The notes: generated from the sequence alone by a model not told the origin. A DNA stretch of 64,000 nt from Nocardia xishanensis NBRC 101358 (GCF_001613365.1 NZ_BDCF01000014.1:62001-126000), one strand, 5' to 3'. Counted from the stretch's first letter, positions 44,037-54,322 are shown. Numbers and translations: made by a program.

Positions 44037-45518
44037 ATGTCCACGAAAGCTTCGACCGCCACCGCGACGAACGGTGACAGCGGGACCGCAGGTAGCACCG
44101 ACAACGGCGCTGCGAGCGCCAACGGCTTCGCGTTGCCGACCCAGACCCGGGCGCTGACCGGGTGGGGTCGCACCGCACCGACCTCCGCGGAAGTGCTCTC
44201 GACCAGCGATCCGGAAGTGATCGCCAAGGCCGTGGCCATGGTCGCCGAGGACAACGACGGCAAGCCGGCCCATCTACGCCGCGGCGTGATCGCCCGCGGG
44301 CTCGGTCGTTCCTACGGCGACAACGCCCAGAACGCGGGCGGCCTGGTCGTCGACATGACCGCGCTGAACAAGATCCACCGCATCGACCGCGACACCCGGC
44401 TGGTCGACGTGGACGCGGGCGTGAACCTGGACCAGCTGATGAAGGCGGCGCTGCCGTTCGGCCTGTGGGTCCCGGTGCTGCCCGGCACGCGACAGGTCAC
44501 CATCGGCGGCGCGATCGGCTCCGATATCCACGGCAAGAACCACCACAGCGCGGGCAGCTTCGGCAACCACGTGCGTTCGATGGAGCTGCTCACCGCCGAC
44601 GGCACCGTGCAGCACATCACGCCGAAGAAGAACGCCAAGCTGTTCTGGGCCACCATCGGCGGCTGCGGCCTCACCGGCATCATCCTGCGCGCCACCATCG
44701 AGATGACGCCGACGGAGACCGCGTACTTCATCGCCGACGGTGACGTGACGGCCGGTCTGGACGAGACCATCGCCTTCCACAGCGACGGTTCCGAGGACCG
44801 CTACGAGTACAGCTCGGCGTGGTTCGACGCGATCAGCCCGGAACCCAAGCTTGGCCGGGCCGCCATCTCGCGCGGCAACCTTGCCAAGCTGGATCAACTG
44901 CCCAAGAAACTGCAGAAGGATCCGCTGCGGTTCAACGGCAAGACGTTCTTCACCTTGCCGGACGTGTTCCCGAACGGGTTGGCCAACAAGTACACCTTCA
45001 CTCCGATCGGCGAGCTCTGGTACCGCAAGTCGGGCACCTACCGCGGTAAGGTGCAGAACCTGACGCAGTTCTATCACCCGCTCGACATGCTGGGCGAATG
45101 GAACCGCGGCTACGGCTCCAACGGCTTCCTGCAGTACCAGTTCGTGGTGCCGCCGGAGTCGGTGGACGAGTTCAAGCGGATCATCGTCGACATCCAGCGG
45201 TCCGGGTTCTACTCGTTCCTCAATGTTTTCAAGCTCTTCGGCCCGGGTAACCAGGCGCCGCTGAGCTTCCCCATGCCGGGCTGGAACATCTGCGTCGACT
45301 TCCCGATCTCGGCGGGCCTCAACGAGTTCGTCACCGATCTGGACCGCAGGGTGCTCGAATTCGGCGGGCGGCTCTACACCGGAAAGGATTCGCGCACTAC
45401 CGCGGAGACCTTCCACAAGATGTACCCGCGGATCGACGAGTGGATCAAGGTCCGCCGGACTGTCGATCCCACAGGCGTTTTCATGTCCGATATGGCGAGA
45501 AGGCTGGAGCTTCAGTGA
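44037..45518 (+). CDS. dprE1: Decaprenylphosphoryl-beta-D-ribose 2-oxidase DprE1
   Basis: A 493-residue FAD oxidase that, with DprE2, epimerises decaprenyl-P-ribose to decaprenyl-P-arabinose, the only arabinose donor for arabinan. FAD-binding blocks [52 protein letters not shown] and [12 protein letters not shown] are near-identical to the mycobacterial enzyme. The cysteine in WNICVDFP (Cys419 here, same distance from the C terminus as M. tuberculosis Cys387), target of benzothiazinones, is kept. The first 35 residues are Thr/Ala/Gly-rich and longer than in M. tuberculosis. ATG 44037 is favoured over 43983, 44016 and 44031; a TAGCCT box nearby suggests a leaderless start. Confidence 0.95.
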   Translation: MSTKASTATATNGDSGTAGSTDNGAASANGFALPTQTRALTGWGRTAPTSAEVLSTSDPEVIAKAVAMVAEDNDGKPAHLRRGVIARGLGRSYGDNAQNAGGLVVDMTALNKIHRIDRDTRLVDVDAGVNLDQLMKAALPFGLWVPVLPGTRQVTIGGAIGSDIHGKNHHSAGSFGNHVRSMELLTADGTVQHITPKKNAKLFWATIGGCGLTGIILRATIEMTPTETAYFIADGDVTAGLDETIAFHSDGSEDRYEYSSAWFDAISPEPKLGRAAISRGNLAKLDQLPKKLQKDPLRFNGKTFFTLPDVFPNGLANKYTFTPIGELWYRKSGTYRGKVQNLTQFYHPLDMLGEWNRGYGSNGFLQYQFVVPPESVDEFKRIIVDIQRSGFYSFLNVFKLFGPGNQAPLSFPMPGWNICVDFPISAGLNEFVTDLDRRVLEFGGRLYTGKDSRTTAETFHKMYPRIDEWIKVRRTVDPTGVFMSDMARRLELQ

Positions 45519-46294
45519 TCAATGCCGTAGGCAACCCGCAGACCATCCTGCTGCTGGGCGGTACCTCGGAGATCGGGCTGGCGATCTGCGCCGAGTACCT
45601 GAAGAAGGGGCCGGCGCGGATCGTGCTGGCCACGCTGCCCAACGATCCGCTGCGCGAGGGCGCGGTGGCCCAGATGGAGGCCGCGGGCGCGAGCAAGGTG
45701 GAGGTCGTCGACTTCGACGCGCTCGACACCGACTCGCACCCGAAGGTGATCGACGCGGCCTGGTCCGGCGGTGACGTGGACGTCGCCATCGTGGCCTTCG
45801 GCGTGCTCGGCGACGCCGAACAGCTGTGGCAGGACCAGCGCAAGGCCGTGCAGGTCGCCGGGATCAACTACACCGCTGCGGTTTCCGTCGGCGTGCTGGT
45901 CGGCGAGAAGATGAAGGCGCAGGGCTACGGGCGCATCATCGCCATGTCCTCGGTGGCGGGCGAGCGGGTGCGCCGCTCCAACTTCGTCTACGGCTCCACC
46001 AAGGCCGGCCTGGATGGCTTCTACCTCGGCCTCGGCGAGGCGCTGCGGCCCTTCGGCCCGCGCGTGCTCGTCATCCGCCCCGGCCAGGTGCGCACCACGA
46101 CCACCCTCGACCACTGGAAGGCCACCGGCGCCAAGGAAGCCCCGTTCACCGTCGACAAGGAAGAGGTCGCGGCGCTCGCGGTCTCCGCCTCCGAAAAGGG
46201 CAAGGAACTCATCTGGGCTCCCGGCCCCGTCCGCTTCCTGATGTCCGTCATCCGCCACATCCCCCGCCCCATCTTCCGCAAGCTCCCTCTCTGA
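45515..46294 (+). CDS. dprE2: Decaprenylphosphoryl-2-keto-ribose reductase DprE2
   Basis: A 259-residue SDR that reduces the 2-keto intermediate made by DprE1 with NADH, giving decaprenyl-P-arabinose. Rossmann motif [25 protein letters not shown], catalytic Ser in [14 protein letters not shown] and Tyr/Lys in [11 protein letters not shown]. The C-terminal [24 protein letters not shown] is basic and amphipathic and may sit on the membrane. GTG 45515 overlaps the dprE1 stop by four bases. Confidence 0.95.
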   Translation: MINAVGNPQTILLLGGTSEIGLAICAEYLKKGPARIVLATLPNDPLREGAVAQMEAAGASKVEVVDFDALDTDSHPKVIDAAWSGGDVDVAIVAFGVLGDAEQLWQDQRKAVQVAGINYTAAVSVGVLVGEKMKAQGYGRIIAMSSVAGERVRRSNFVYGSTKAGLDGFYLGLGEALRPFGPRVLVIRPGQVRTTTTLDHWKATGAKEAPFTVDKEEVAALAVSASEKGKELIWAPGPVRFLMSVIRHIPRPIFRKLPL

Positions 46295-46306
46295 GGGATC
46301 CCGCAC

Positions 46307-46347
46307 CGAGAACTGCCGCGCCATCCCCGATGCCGCGGCAGTTCTCG
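46307..46347 (+). terminator. 14-bp terminator after dprE1-dprE2
   Basis: CGAGAACTGCCGCG (46307-46320) pairs with 46334-46347 across a 13-base loop, followed by TTCC. It begins 12 bases after the dprE2 stop and separates the pair from aftA. Confidence 0.85.
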
Positions 46348-46481
46348 TTCCGGTCCGCTCGCGCGGCGGTGCGACCCGGTCTTCTGCCTGTGTGCGGGGA
46401 GTTTGTTAGCGTGCGGTGCGAATCAGGGGCGGCGGTCGGTGGGTACCGGGCGCGGAGCCGACTACTGAGAGCGGAGGCGCT

Positions 46482-48455
46482 ATGAGCACCACTGTCACGG
46501 AACAGAGCACCGCGACCCCACCGGGGCGGATGTCGCTGTTCCTGCGGCAGGTGGGGGCCGGGCTCGGTGAGGGCCTGCTCGCGGCGGTGGTGGCCGCGGT
46601 CGTCGCAGCGGTTGGGCTGGTGGCCTTTTCGCTGGTGCACTGGCCCGCGTTCAACTCCTCCAATGTGACTCGCGCGTTGACGACTGCTGGGCAGGTCGCG
46701 GCGGCGACGATGCTGGTCGCCGCGATCTGGCTGCTGCGGGTGCACAAGTGGCCCTGGGTGGCGAAAGTGCTTTCCTGGGTGGGCATTTCGGCGTTCGTGA
46801 CGGTGACGCTCGGGATGCCGCTCGCGGCGACGAAGCTGTACCTGTTCGGCGTGTCCGTCGACCAGGAGTTCCGCACCGAGTACCTGACGCGCCTCACCGA
46901 CAGTGCGGCGCTGCGCGATATGACCTACGTCGATCTGCCGCCGTACTATCCGGGCGGCTGGTTCTGGGTCGGCGGCCGCGTGGCGAACGTGCTGGGCATG
47001 GACGGCTGGGAGGCGTTCAAGCCGTACGCGATCGGCTCGCTCGCGGTGGCCGCGGTGCTCGCGCTCGTGCTGTGGACCCAGCTGATCCGCGCCGACTCGG
47101 CCGTCGCGGTGACCGCGGCGACCACCGCGGTGGCGGTGACCTACGCATCGCCCGAGCCGTACAGCGGCGTGATCGTGCTGCTGCTGCCGCCCGCACTGGT
47201 CCTGGCTTGGGGCGCGTTGTACCGGCCGCTCGAGGACGCGCGCGGCAAAGAGAACGCGCCCGACGCTCCGCGAACCGCGGGCGGCTGGGGCGCGGTGATC
47301 GGCACCGGCCTGTTCCTCGGCATCGCCGCGACCTTCTACACCCTGCACTTCCTCGTCGCCGCCTTCGCGATCGCGCTGATGGGACTGCTGGCGATGGGGC
47401 TCGAGATCCGGCAGCGGCGGACATGGCGCGCGGCCGTGCCGCCACTGCTGCGCCTGCTGGCGATCGCCGCGATCTCCGGGCTGATCGCGCTGGTGTGCTG
47501 GGGCCCGTATCTGGTGAAATCGCTCGCCAGCAAGACACCCAGCTCCGGCACCGCACTGCACTACCTGCCGAAGTCGGGCGCGGAGCTTCCGCTACCGATG
47601 GTCGAGTTCACGCTGCTCGGCGGACTGTGCCTGATCGGAACCGTGTGGCTGGTGGTGCGCGCGGGCTCGTCGCGGCGCGCGCAGGCGCTCGGCATCGGCG
47701 TGGTGGCGATCTACCTGTGGACGCTGCTGTCCATGCTGGCGACGGCGGCGGGCACCACCCTGCTGTCGTTCCGGCTCGAGGCGCCGCTGATGGTGCTGCT
47801 CGCCGCGGCGGGCGTTTTCGGTTTCGTCGAGGGTGCGCGCGCCGTGTACCAGGGATTCGGCGAACCCCGGCGGTTCCGGCTCGCCGTGGTCGCGATCGCG
47901 ATCATCGGCGCGCTCGCGTTCGTACAGGACATCCCGCACGTGCTGACCCCGGAGATCACCACCGCCTACACCGACACGGACGGCGACGGCAACCGCGCCG
48001 ACAAGCGCCCGGCCTCCGCGGTCTCCTACTACGACGAGATCGACGCGGCGCTGCTCGCTCAGACCGGCCGCCCGCGCGACGAGACGGTCGTGCTCACCGC
48101 CGACACCAGCTTCCTCTCCTTCTACCCCTACTGGGGTTTCCAGGCGCTCACCTCGCACTACGCCAACCAGCTCGCCGATTTCTCCGGACGGGCGGCGGCC
48201 ATCAGGGACTGGAGCAAGCTGGATTCGCCCACCGAGCTGCTGGACGCGATGGCGCACAGCCCGTGGCGCGCACCCGACGCCTTCCTGTTCCGCCGCGGTG
48301 ACGACGCGTACACCTTGCGCCTGGCCGAGGACGTCTACCCCAACGACCCGAACGTGAAGCGCTACTCGGTGAGCTTCCCGAAGCAGCTGTTCGACGATCC
48401 CGCCTTCATCACCACCGACATCGGGCCGTTCACCCTTGTCACCGTCCGTCGCTGA
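46482..48455 (+). CDS. aftA: Galactan arabinofuranosyltransferase AftA
   Basis: A 657-residue GT-C enzyme with about eleven helices that puts the first arabinofuranose on galactan from decaprenyl-P-arabinose (Rv3792). Helices run from LLAAVVAAVVAAVGLVAFSLV to residue about 470; the first outside loop has YVDLPPYYPGGWFWVGGR, and the soluble C-terminal part has VSYYDEIDAALLAQ, FLSFYPYWGFQALTSHYANQL and FPKQLFDDPAF. ATG 46482 follows GCGGAGG. In mycobacteria it is joined directly to embC; here an extra membrane-protein gene intervenes. Confidence 0.93.
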   Translation: MSTTVTEQSTATPPGRMSLFLRQVGAGLGEGLLAAVVAAVVAAVGLVAFSLVHWPAFNSSNVTRALTTAGQVAAATMLVAAIWLLRVHKWPWVAKVLSWVGISAFVTVTLGMPLAATKLYLFGVSVDQEFRTEYLTRLTDSAALRDMTYVDLPPYYPGGWFWVGGRVANVLGMDGWEAFKPYAIGSLAVAAVLALVLWTQLIRADSAVAVTAATTAVAVTYASPEPYSGVIVLLLPPALVLAWGALYRPLEDARGKENAPDAPRTAGGWGAVIGTGLFLGIAATFYTLHFLVAAFAIALMGLLAMGLEIRQRRTWRAAVPPLLRLLAIAAISGLIALVCWGPYLVKSLASKTPSSGTALHYLPKSGAELPLPMVEFTLLGGLCLIGTVWLVVRAGSSRRAQALGIGVVAIYLWTLLSMLATAAGTTLLSFRLEAPLMVLLAAAGVFGFVEGARAVYQGFGEPRRFRLAVVAIAIIGALAFVQDIPHVLTPEITTAYTDTDGDGNRADKRPASAVSYYDEIDAALLAQTGRPRDETVVLTADTSFLSFYPYWGFQALTSHYANQLADFSGRAAAIRDWSKLDSPTELLDAMAHSPWRAPDAFLFRRGDDAYTLRLAEDVYPNDPNVKRYSVSFPKQLFDDPAFITTDIGPFTLVTVRR

Positions 48456-48668
48456 AATCCGCAGGTCACCGGCCCGACCACGACGCGGATGTGTCGGCGA
48501 GGCCGTTTCTGGTTAACCGACGGACTGGGCGTCTTCCCGGCCTGCGCGGATCTCGACGGCTGCCATCCGGTCGACCATGCACCGCGCGGGTTCGGCGGAC
48601 GCCCGCTATCGGCCGCCGTCGCTATCGTGGGCGGCTGATTTCCGGCAGGGCAGAGGGAGAGTTAGCGC

Positions 48669-50507
48669 GTGCGGTTGGACAGCGCCGATCGGGAGACAAC
48701 ACAGCGATCGGCGGGAGGTATCGCGGCCACCCGGCCGGGACTTCTCCAGCGCCCCGCGATCGCAGCGTCGCGCGTCCACCGGGCGGACCTGCTCGCCGCG
48801 TTCGTCTACCTGGCGCTGGCCACCGCGGTGCTCTCCAAGCAGTGGCGCGACACCGGCAGCGGCTACCTGATCAAGAGCGGTCAGGACCAGACCATGTGGG
48901 AGTGGTTCTTCGCGGTGACCGCGCATTCGGTCGCGCACCTGGACAACCCGCTCGGGACGAATCTGCAGAACTTCCCCGCCGGGGTGAACATGATGGCCAA
49001 TACGGCCATGTTCGGCGTCGGCGTCCCGCTCACCCCGGTCACCCTGCTCTTCGGGCCGACGGTCACCTTCGTGCTCGCCCTCACCCTCGGCCTGGCCGCC
49101 ACCGCCTACGCCTGGTACCGGCTGTTCGCGCGCGAGCTGGTGAGTTCGCGGGCGGCCGCGGCGATCGGCGGACTTTTCTGCGGCTTCGCGCCCGCGATGA
49201 TCTCGCACGCCAACGCGCACCCGAACTTCGTCGCGCTGGCGCTGCTCCCGGTCATCGCCGGGCGGCTGATCCGGATGGCGCGCGCGGCGCTCGACGCGGA
49301 AGCCGCGCCGCGCAATCGGACGCGGGACGCGATCGTGCTCGCCCTGCTCATCGCCTCGCAGATCGCGCTCGGCGAGGAGCCGCTGCTGATCTTCGCGCTC
49401 GCGTTCGGATCGTTCGCGGTGGTCTATCACCTGCACCAGCCGCGAGTGGGCGTGCGGGCGCTGCGCGCAGTGGCCCCGACGATCGCGGCGGCCGCGGGGC
49501 TCACGCTGCTGCTCACCGCGGTCCCGCTCTGGTGGCAGTTCTTCGGGCCGCAGAGCTATCACACCATCGACCACGGTCCGATGGGCAACGACCTGAAGGC
49601 CCTCGCGCAGTTCCCGTCCGAATCCCTCGGCGGCGCGTGGTCTCCCGGTCAATACGTGGCGATCAACGACACCGAACAGAACGCGTACTTCGGTTGGCCG
49701 CTGCTGCTGGTGCTGACCGCCACTGTCGCGCTGCTCTGGCGCGATCGGGTGGTGCGCGCGGCGGCGGCGGTGATCGCGGTGTTCGGCGTGCTCTCGCTGG
49801 GCGCGGTGGCCACCGTCGGCAAACGACCCACCGGCGTCGAATTGCCGTGGGCGCTGGCCGAGAAGATCCCGCTGCTCGATTCGGTGCTGGAGACCCGGCT
49901 GACGATGGCCGCCGTCCCCGCGATCGCCGCGGTGCTCGCACTGGCCTCCGATCGCGCCGCGGCCTCGTGGAAGCAGTCGGCGACGGACTGGAAGCCGCTG
50001 GCCTGGTTCGCGGCGCTGACCTTCGCGCTGCTCCCGTTGACGCCGACGATCCTGCCCGTCACCGACCGCGCGCCGACGCCGCGATTCTTCGCCGACGGCA
50101 CGGTGCGGCAGTACGTGCGCGACGGTTCGGTGGTCATGATCCCGCCGCCCCGGCCGCCGGACGCGAGGGCGCTGCGCTGGCAGGCCGACGCGGGCTTCAC
50201 CTTCCCGCTGGCGGGCGGCTACTTCGTCGGGCCTACGGGCGTCGAGAGGAAGGGCAGCTACGGGCCCGAGGCGCGGCGGACCACGGCGCTGCTGGTGAAG
50301 GCGCTGGACACCGGAGCGGTGCCGCCGATCGGCGCCGAGGAACGCGACGCGGCGCTGGCGGACTTGCGGTACTGGCGGGCGGACATCCTCGTACTGCCGT
50401 CGTCGGCCCACTCCGACGTGCTGACCAGCACCGTCACCCAATTGCTCGGGTTCGCCCCGGCCCGCGTCGACGACGTGTGGCTATGGGACGTTCGCGGCTT
50501 GCGCTGA
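48669..50507 (+). CDS. Multi-pass membrane protein, candidate GT-C glycosyltransferase
   Basis: A 612-residue protein with about eleven helices and a soluble C-terminal region of about 160 residues. The first outside loop has SGQDQTMWEWFFAVTAHSVAHLDNP, with acidic Asp-Gln after helix one as in GT-C enzymes; FAPAMISHANAHPNFVAL and SYHTIDHGPMGNDLK are other conspicuous loops. The C-terminal part has FPLAGGYFVGPTGV and DILVLPSSAHSDVL. I cannot place it in a named family. Its position between aftA and an emb gene, on the same strand with 213 and 66 base gaps, suggests a role in arabinan or lipoarabinomannan-type glycan synthesis. GTG start with GGGAG upstream. Confidence 0.7.
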   Translation: MRLDSADRETTQRSAGGIAATRPGLLQRPAIAASRVHRADLLAAFVYLALATAVLSKQWRDTGSGYLIKSGQDQTMWEWFFAVTAHSVAHLDNPLGTNLQNFPAGVNMMANTAMFGVGVPLTPVTLLFGPTVTFVLALTLGLAATAYAWYRLFARELVSSRAAAAIGGLFCGFAPAMISHANAHPNFVALALLPVIAGRLIRMARAALDAEAAPRNRTRDAIVLALLIASQIALGEEPLLIFALAFGSFAVVYHLHQPRVGVRALRAVAPTIAAAAGLTLLLTAVPLWWQFFGPQSYHTIDHGPMGNDLKALAQFPSESLGGAWSPGQYVAINDTEQNAYFGWPLLLVLTATVALLWRDRVVRAAAAVIAVFGVLSLGAVATVGKRPTGVELPWALAEKIPLLDSVLETRLTMAAVPAIAAVLALASDRAAASWKQSATDWKPLAWFAALTFALLPLTPTILPVTDRAPTPRFFADGTVRQYVRDGSVVMIPPPRPPDARALRWQADAGFTFPLAGGYFVGPTGVERKGSYGPEARRTTALLVKALDTGAVPPIGAEERDAALADLRYWRADILVLPSSAHSDVLTSTVTQLLGFAPARVDDVWLWDVRGLR

Positions 50508-50573
50508 ACCGACGCGATACGCCGCACCCGCGTGCCGAGAGTCACGATCGCGGGGTGGATAGCATGAACGACC

Positions 50574-53500
50574 GTGCGACCGGACCGATCTTCTCGAGCG
50601 TTCACCAGATACCGCCTGATCGCCCTCGTCTCCGGGCTTCTCGGATTCGTGCTGGCGCTGCTCACACCGCTGTTGCCGGTGCGGCAGGACCAGGCGACGC
50701 TCGACTGGCCCCAGCCGGGCGCCGCCGAGGTCGAGGCGCCGCTGGTGTCGTACGTGCCGCTGCGGCTGGAAGCCACGCTGCCGTGTTCGGCGCTGCAATC
50801 CGGCGCGGACACGCTGCTGTCCACCATTCCGGTCGCCTCCGGCCAGGCCAGTCCCAAGGGGTTGGTGATCTCGGTCGCCGACGGCACGCTCTCGGTGCTG
50901 CAACGCGACATTCCGCTGCTGTCCGCGCCGGTCGCCGAGATCGGGTCGTGCGGTGGCATCGAGATCTCCTCGACGGCGGCCGCCACCACCGTCGAATTCA
51001 CCGGCGTGCGACGTGCGGACGGCACCGCCTTCCGCAACACGATCGATCGCGACATCCGCCCGCAGCTGGTCGGCGTGTTCACCGACCTGTCCGCCGATCA
51101 GCTCGGCGGCGCCCGGCTGCACGCCGACATCGACTCGCGGTTCTCCTCCACGCCGAGCGCGCTGAAGCTGGCCGCCATGATCGCGGCCGCGGTCGGCACG
51201 ATCATCGCGCTCGTCGCACTGCACGTGCTCGACACCGGCGACGGCAGGCGCGCCCGCCGCTTCCTGCCCGCGCACTGGTGGCGGTTCACCCCCGCCGACG
51301 CGGTCGTGCTCGGCACCCTTGCGGTCTGGCACGTCATCGGCGCGAACACCTCCGACGACGGCTACATCCTCAATATGGCCAGAGCCTCGGAACATTCGGG
51401 CTACATGGCCAACTACTACCGCTGGTTCGCGGTCCCCGAGGCGCCGTTCGGCTGGTCCTACGAGGTGCTGGCCTGGATGACCAAGATCTCCGACGCCAGC
51501 CCGTGGATGCGCCTGCCGACGCTGCTCGCCGGGATCGTCTGCTGGCTGGTGATCAGCCGAGAGGTGCTGCCACGCCTCGGCGCACGGGTTCGCCGCAACC
51601 GGGTCGCGCTGTGGACCGCGGGACTGGTCTTCCTCGCCTTCTGGCTCCCTTACGACAATGGGCTGCGCCCGGAACCGCTGATCGCCGCGGGCGCGCTGCT
51701 CACCTGGTGCTCCATCGAACGCGCCATCGCCACCGGCAGGCTGCTGCCCGCCGCCGTCGCGGTGCTGATCGCGGCCTTCTCGCTGGCCGCCGGTCCGACC
51801 GGCCTGATCTGCGTCGCCGCGCTGATCGCCGGATCGCGCCCGGTGCTGGAGATCATCGTCAAGCGGGCGCGCGGCACGTCCACGGACTCGGTGGGCGCCA
51901 AGGTTTTCCGCTATTCGGCGCTGCTGCTTCCCGGTCTCGCGGCCGGAACCTTGGTGCTGATCGCGGTTTTCGCGGACCAGACCCTGGCGACGGTGATGGA
52001 GGCGACCCGCGTGCGCACCCTCGTCGGGCCGAACGTGGCCTGGTTCGACGAGCGCACCCGCTGGGATTCGCTGCTGATGCTCGCGCCGGACGGCTCGCTG
52101 TCCCGGCGCTTCGGCGTGCTGGTCATGCTGTTGTGCCTGCTGGTCTGCGTGCTCCAAGTGTTGCGCAAGGGCCGCATCCCCGGCACCTCGCGCGGTCCTT
52201 CGGTGCGCATCCTCGGCATCGTCTTCGCCTCGCTGTTCCTGATGATGTTCACTCCGACCAAGTGGACCCACCACTTCGGCGTGTACGCGGGTCTGGCCGG
52301 ATCGCTGGCGGCGCTGGCCGCCGTCGCGGTAGGTACCGCGGCGATTCGCTCCGCGCGCAACCGCGCGCTGTTCGCCGCCGCCGTGCTGTTCCTGCTCGCG
52401 ATCACGTTCACCGGCTCCAACGGCTGGTGGTACGTGTCCAGCTACGGCGTGCCGTGGTGGGACAAGGCGCCGCTGGTGGCGGGCAAGGGCATCTCGACGC
52501 TGTTCCTCGGACTGACCGTCGTCGCGCTGCTGCTCGGGCTCTGGTTCCACTACCGCGAGCCCTACCGGCGCGAGAGGACCAAGGCCGCCAATGGTTTCGA
52601 CAGACTGGCCTCCGCGCCCCTGACCATCGCCGCGGCTCTGCTGGTGCTGTTCGAGTTCGCCTCGCTGGCCAAGGCCGCGGCCACCCAGTACCCGGCGTAC
52701 TCGATCGCCAAGTCGAATGTGGAATCGCTGCGCGGCAATCCGTGCGGGCTGGCCGACGAGGTGCTCGTCGAGACCGACACCGCCGATTCGCTGCTGCTGC
52801 CCTACGAGGGCTCGCCCGCCGACGGCCTGAATGCCGAGTCGAAGGGCTTCTCCCCCAACGGCGTCGCCGGCGACCTGACCGCCGACGCGGAGGAAACCAC
52901 GACGGGCGGGGCGAACACGGTCGACAAGGACTCGAAGAACAAGACCACCAACACCACCGGCGCGGGCACCGGCGGCGGCTCCACCCAGCAGGCGGGCATC
53001 AACGGCAGCACCGTGGCGCTGCCGTTCGGGCTCGATCCAGCACGCACCCCGATCATGGGTTCCTACCAGGAAGGCGAGCAGAAGCAGTCGTCGCTGACCT
53101 CGCAGTGGTACCGCCTCGACCTCACCGACAGCATGCGCGACGATCCCGCCTATCGAGTGCTCGCCATCACCGCGGCGGGGCGGATCAGGTCGGTGGACGC
53201 CGACGGCGTGGTCACCTACGGCCAGGACCTGAAGCTGGAGTACGGCACTCGCGGACCCGACGGGGCGGTGACAGAGCTCGGCTCGGTGCAACCGCTCGAC
53301 ATCGGCCCCGCCCCCTCCTGGCGCAACCTCCGGGTGCCGCTGGATCAGCTGCCCGCCGAGGCGAACGCCGTGCGCCTGGTGGCGGTCGACAACGACATCA
53401 CCGCCAAACAGTGGCTGGCCGTGACCCCGCCCCGCCTGCCCCGGCTGGCGACCCTGAATGCGGTTGTCGGACAGACTGATCCGGTGCTGCTGGACTGGCA

Positions 53501-53828
53501 CGTCGGGCTGGCTTTCCCGTGCCAGCGGCCGTTCGACCACCACGACGGCGTCGCGGAGACGCCGAAGTGGCGCATCCTGCCCGACCGTGTCGGCTCGGAC
53601 GCCTCCAACGCGTGGCAGGACGACATCGGCGGCGGCCCGCTCGGCTGGACCGGACTGCTGACGAAGGCCGAGACGGTGCCCAGCTATCTCGACCACGACT
53701 GGGCCCGGGATTGGGGTTCGCTGGAACAGTTCACGCCCTACGCACCCGACGCCGTCCCCGCGCGGATCGGCGTCACCCAGGTGACGCGCAGCGGGCTCGC
53801 GCAGGACGACCCGATCCGGGTGCGCTGA
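50574..53828 (+). CDS. emb: Arabinosyltransferase, Emb family (first copy)
   Basis: A 1084-residue GT53 enzyme. Residue layout: helix one near 15-36, an outside lectin-like domain to about 195, then the catalytic loop [34 protein letters not shown] with Asp261/Asp262 and Met268, followed by some ten further helices. The C-terminal carbohydrate-binding region begins near 700, with [25 protein letters not shown] and [11 protein letters not shown]. The Met matches M. tuberculosis EmbB Met306, the main ethambutol-resistance position. It ends in DPIRVR and lacks the SGLWSPG tail of the second copy. EmbA, B or C identity cannot be fixed by eye; position after aftA recalls embC. Confidence 0.92.
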   Translation: MRPDRSSRAFTRYRLIALVSGLLGFVLALLTPLLPVRQDQATLDWPQPGAAEVEAPLVSYVPLRLEATLPCSALQSGADTLLSTIPVASGQASPKGLVISVADGTLSVLQRDIPLLSAPVAEIGSCGGIEISSTAAATTVEFTGVRRADGTAFRNTIDRDIRPQLVGVFTDLSADQLGGARLHADIDSRFSSTPSALKLAAMIAAAVGTIIALVALHVLDTGDGRRARRFLPAHWWRFTPADAVVLGTLAVWHVIGANTSDDGYILNMARASEHSGYMANYYRWFAVPEAPFGWSYEVLAWMTKISDASPWMRLPTLLAGIVCWLVISREVLPRLGARVRRNRVALWTAGLVFLAFWLPYDNGLRPEPLIAAGALLTWCSIERAIATGRLLPAAVAVLIAAFSLAAGPTGLICVAALIAGSRPVLEIIVKRARGTSTDSVGAKVFRYSALLLPGLAAGTLVLIAVFADQTLATVMEATRVRTLVGPNVAWFDERTRWDSLLMLAPDGSLSRRFGVLVMLLCLLVCVLQVLRKGRIPGTSRGPSVRILGIVFASLFLMMFTPTKWTHHFGVYAGLAGSLAALAAVAVGTAAIRSARNRALFAAAVLFLLAITFTGSNGWWYVSSYGVPWWDKAPLVAGKGISTLFLGLTVVALLLGLWFHYREPYRRERTKAANGFDRLASAPLTIAAALLVLFEFASLAKAAATQYPAYSIAKSNVESLRGNPCGLADEVLVETDTADSLLLPYEGSPADGLNAESKGFSPNGVAGDLTADAEETTTGGANTVDKDSKNKTTNTTGAGTGGGSTQQAGINGSTVALPFGLDPARTPIMGSYQEGEQKQSSLTSQWYRLDLTDSMRDDPAYRVLAITAAGRIRSVDADGVVTYGQDLKLEYGTRGPDGAVTELGSVQPLDIGPAPSWRNLRVPLDQLPAEANAVRLVAVDNDITAKQWLAVTPPRLPRLATLNAVVGQTDPVLLDWHVGLAFPCQRPFDHHDGVAETPKWRILPDRVGSDASNAWQDDIGGGPLGWTGLLTKAETVPSYLDHDWARDWGSLEQFTPYAPDAVPARIGVTQVTRSGLAQDDPIRVR

Positions 53829-54047
53829 CCCGGCCGCGAATCCGCCGGGACGACGGCGAGCCGGACACCGAACGGGTCGCGGGTCGCATACCGCAGGGGA
53901 GGCTGGACGGTCGGTTTCGAACCGCCGTCCCGCCGCGACCCCGCGTCTCGGCCTGCCTGTGAAACCCGCTGACGCACTGTCGGTTTCGATGAGGTGACAC
54001 CTCCGTAACCGATGATTCGATTACGAGACGCGGGCGCGTTCGGACCG

Positions 54048-54053
54048 TAATCT
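54048..54053 (+). promoter_or_regulatory. -10 box of a leaderless small gene
   Basis: TAATCT ends seven bases before the ATG at 54061, the spacing typical of leaderless mycobacterial and nocardial genes. No clear -35. Confidence 0.5.
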
Positions 54054-54060
54054 TGTGAGC

Positions 54061-54222
54061 ATGACAGCAGCCTTCGATGACATGGATCTCCGCGATCTCG
54101 TCGATCTGCTCACCGACGAGGAAAAGCGCGAATTACGCCCTGCGGTGCTGCGGGTGCTCGGCCGCCTCCCTTCCCAGGAGGTCCTGCGCCGCGAGCTCGG
54201 CCGCCGCTTGCTCGAGGTCTGA
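54061..54222 (+). CDS. 53-residue acidic-basic helical protein, probably leaderless
   Basis: MTAAFDDMDLRDLVDLLTDEEKRELRPAVLRVLGRLPSQE continues to LLEV, 53 residues, with a charge pattern of an amphipathic helical hairpin. There is no ribosome site, but TAATCT at 54048-54053 sits at the distance expected of a -10 box for a transcript starting at the ATG. Codon third positions are strongly G/C. Function unknown. A terminator follows at 54323. Too short for most gene callers. Confidence 0.7.
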   Translation: MTAAFDDMDLRDLVDLLTDEEKRELRPAVLRVLGRLPSQEVLRRELGRRLLEV

Positions 54223-54322
54223 GCCGAACCCTTAAAGCCCACCTGCGGCTACCCGGCGAAAGCCGAAAAGCCGTGCCTACGACACTGTCCGAACCGCTCC
54301 TACTACGTCCCCCGGAAACGCA

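Noticed and set aside
43913..44263. Longer GtrA reading starting inside dprE1
   Set aside because: It would be antisense to the conserved dprE1 start; homologues are about 120-150 residues and begin near the GTG at 43912.
48491..53479. An open frame of 1662 codons on the plus strand
   Set aside because: It overlaps two well-supported membrane-protein genes in another frame and its translation is Arg/Gly/Ala/Pro-rich without any domain; a shadow of high GC content.
50481..53696. A 1071-codon frame antisense to the first emb gene
   Set aside because: Low-complexity Gly/Arg/Gln/His composition and no start signal; the Emb reading has clear membrane segments and motifs.
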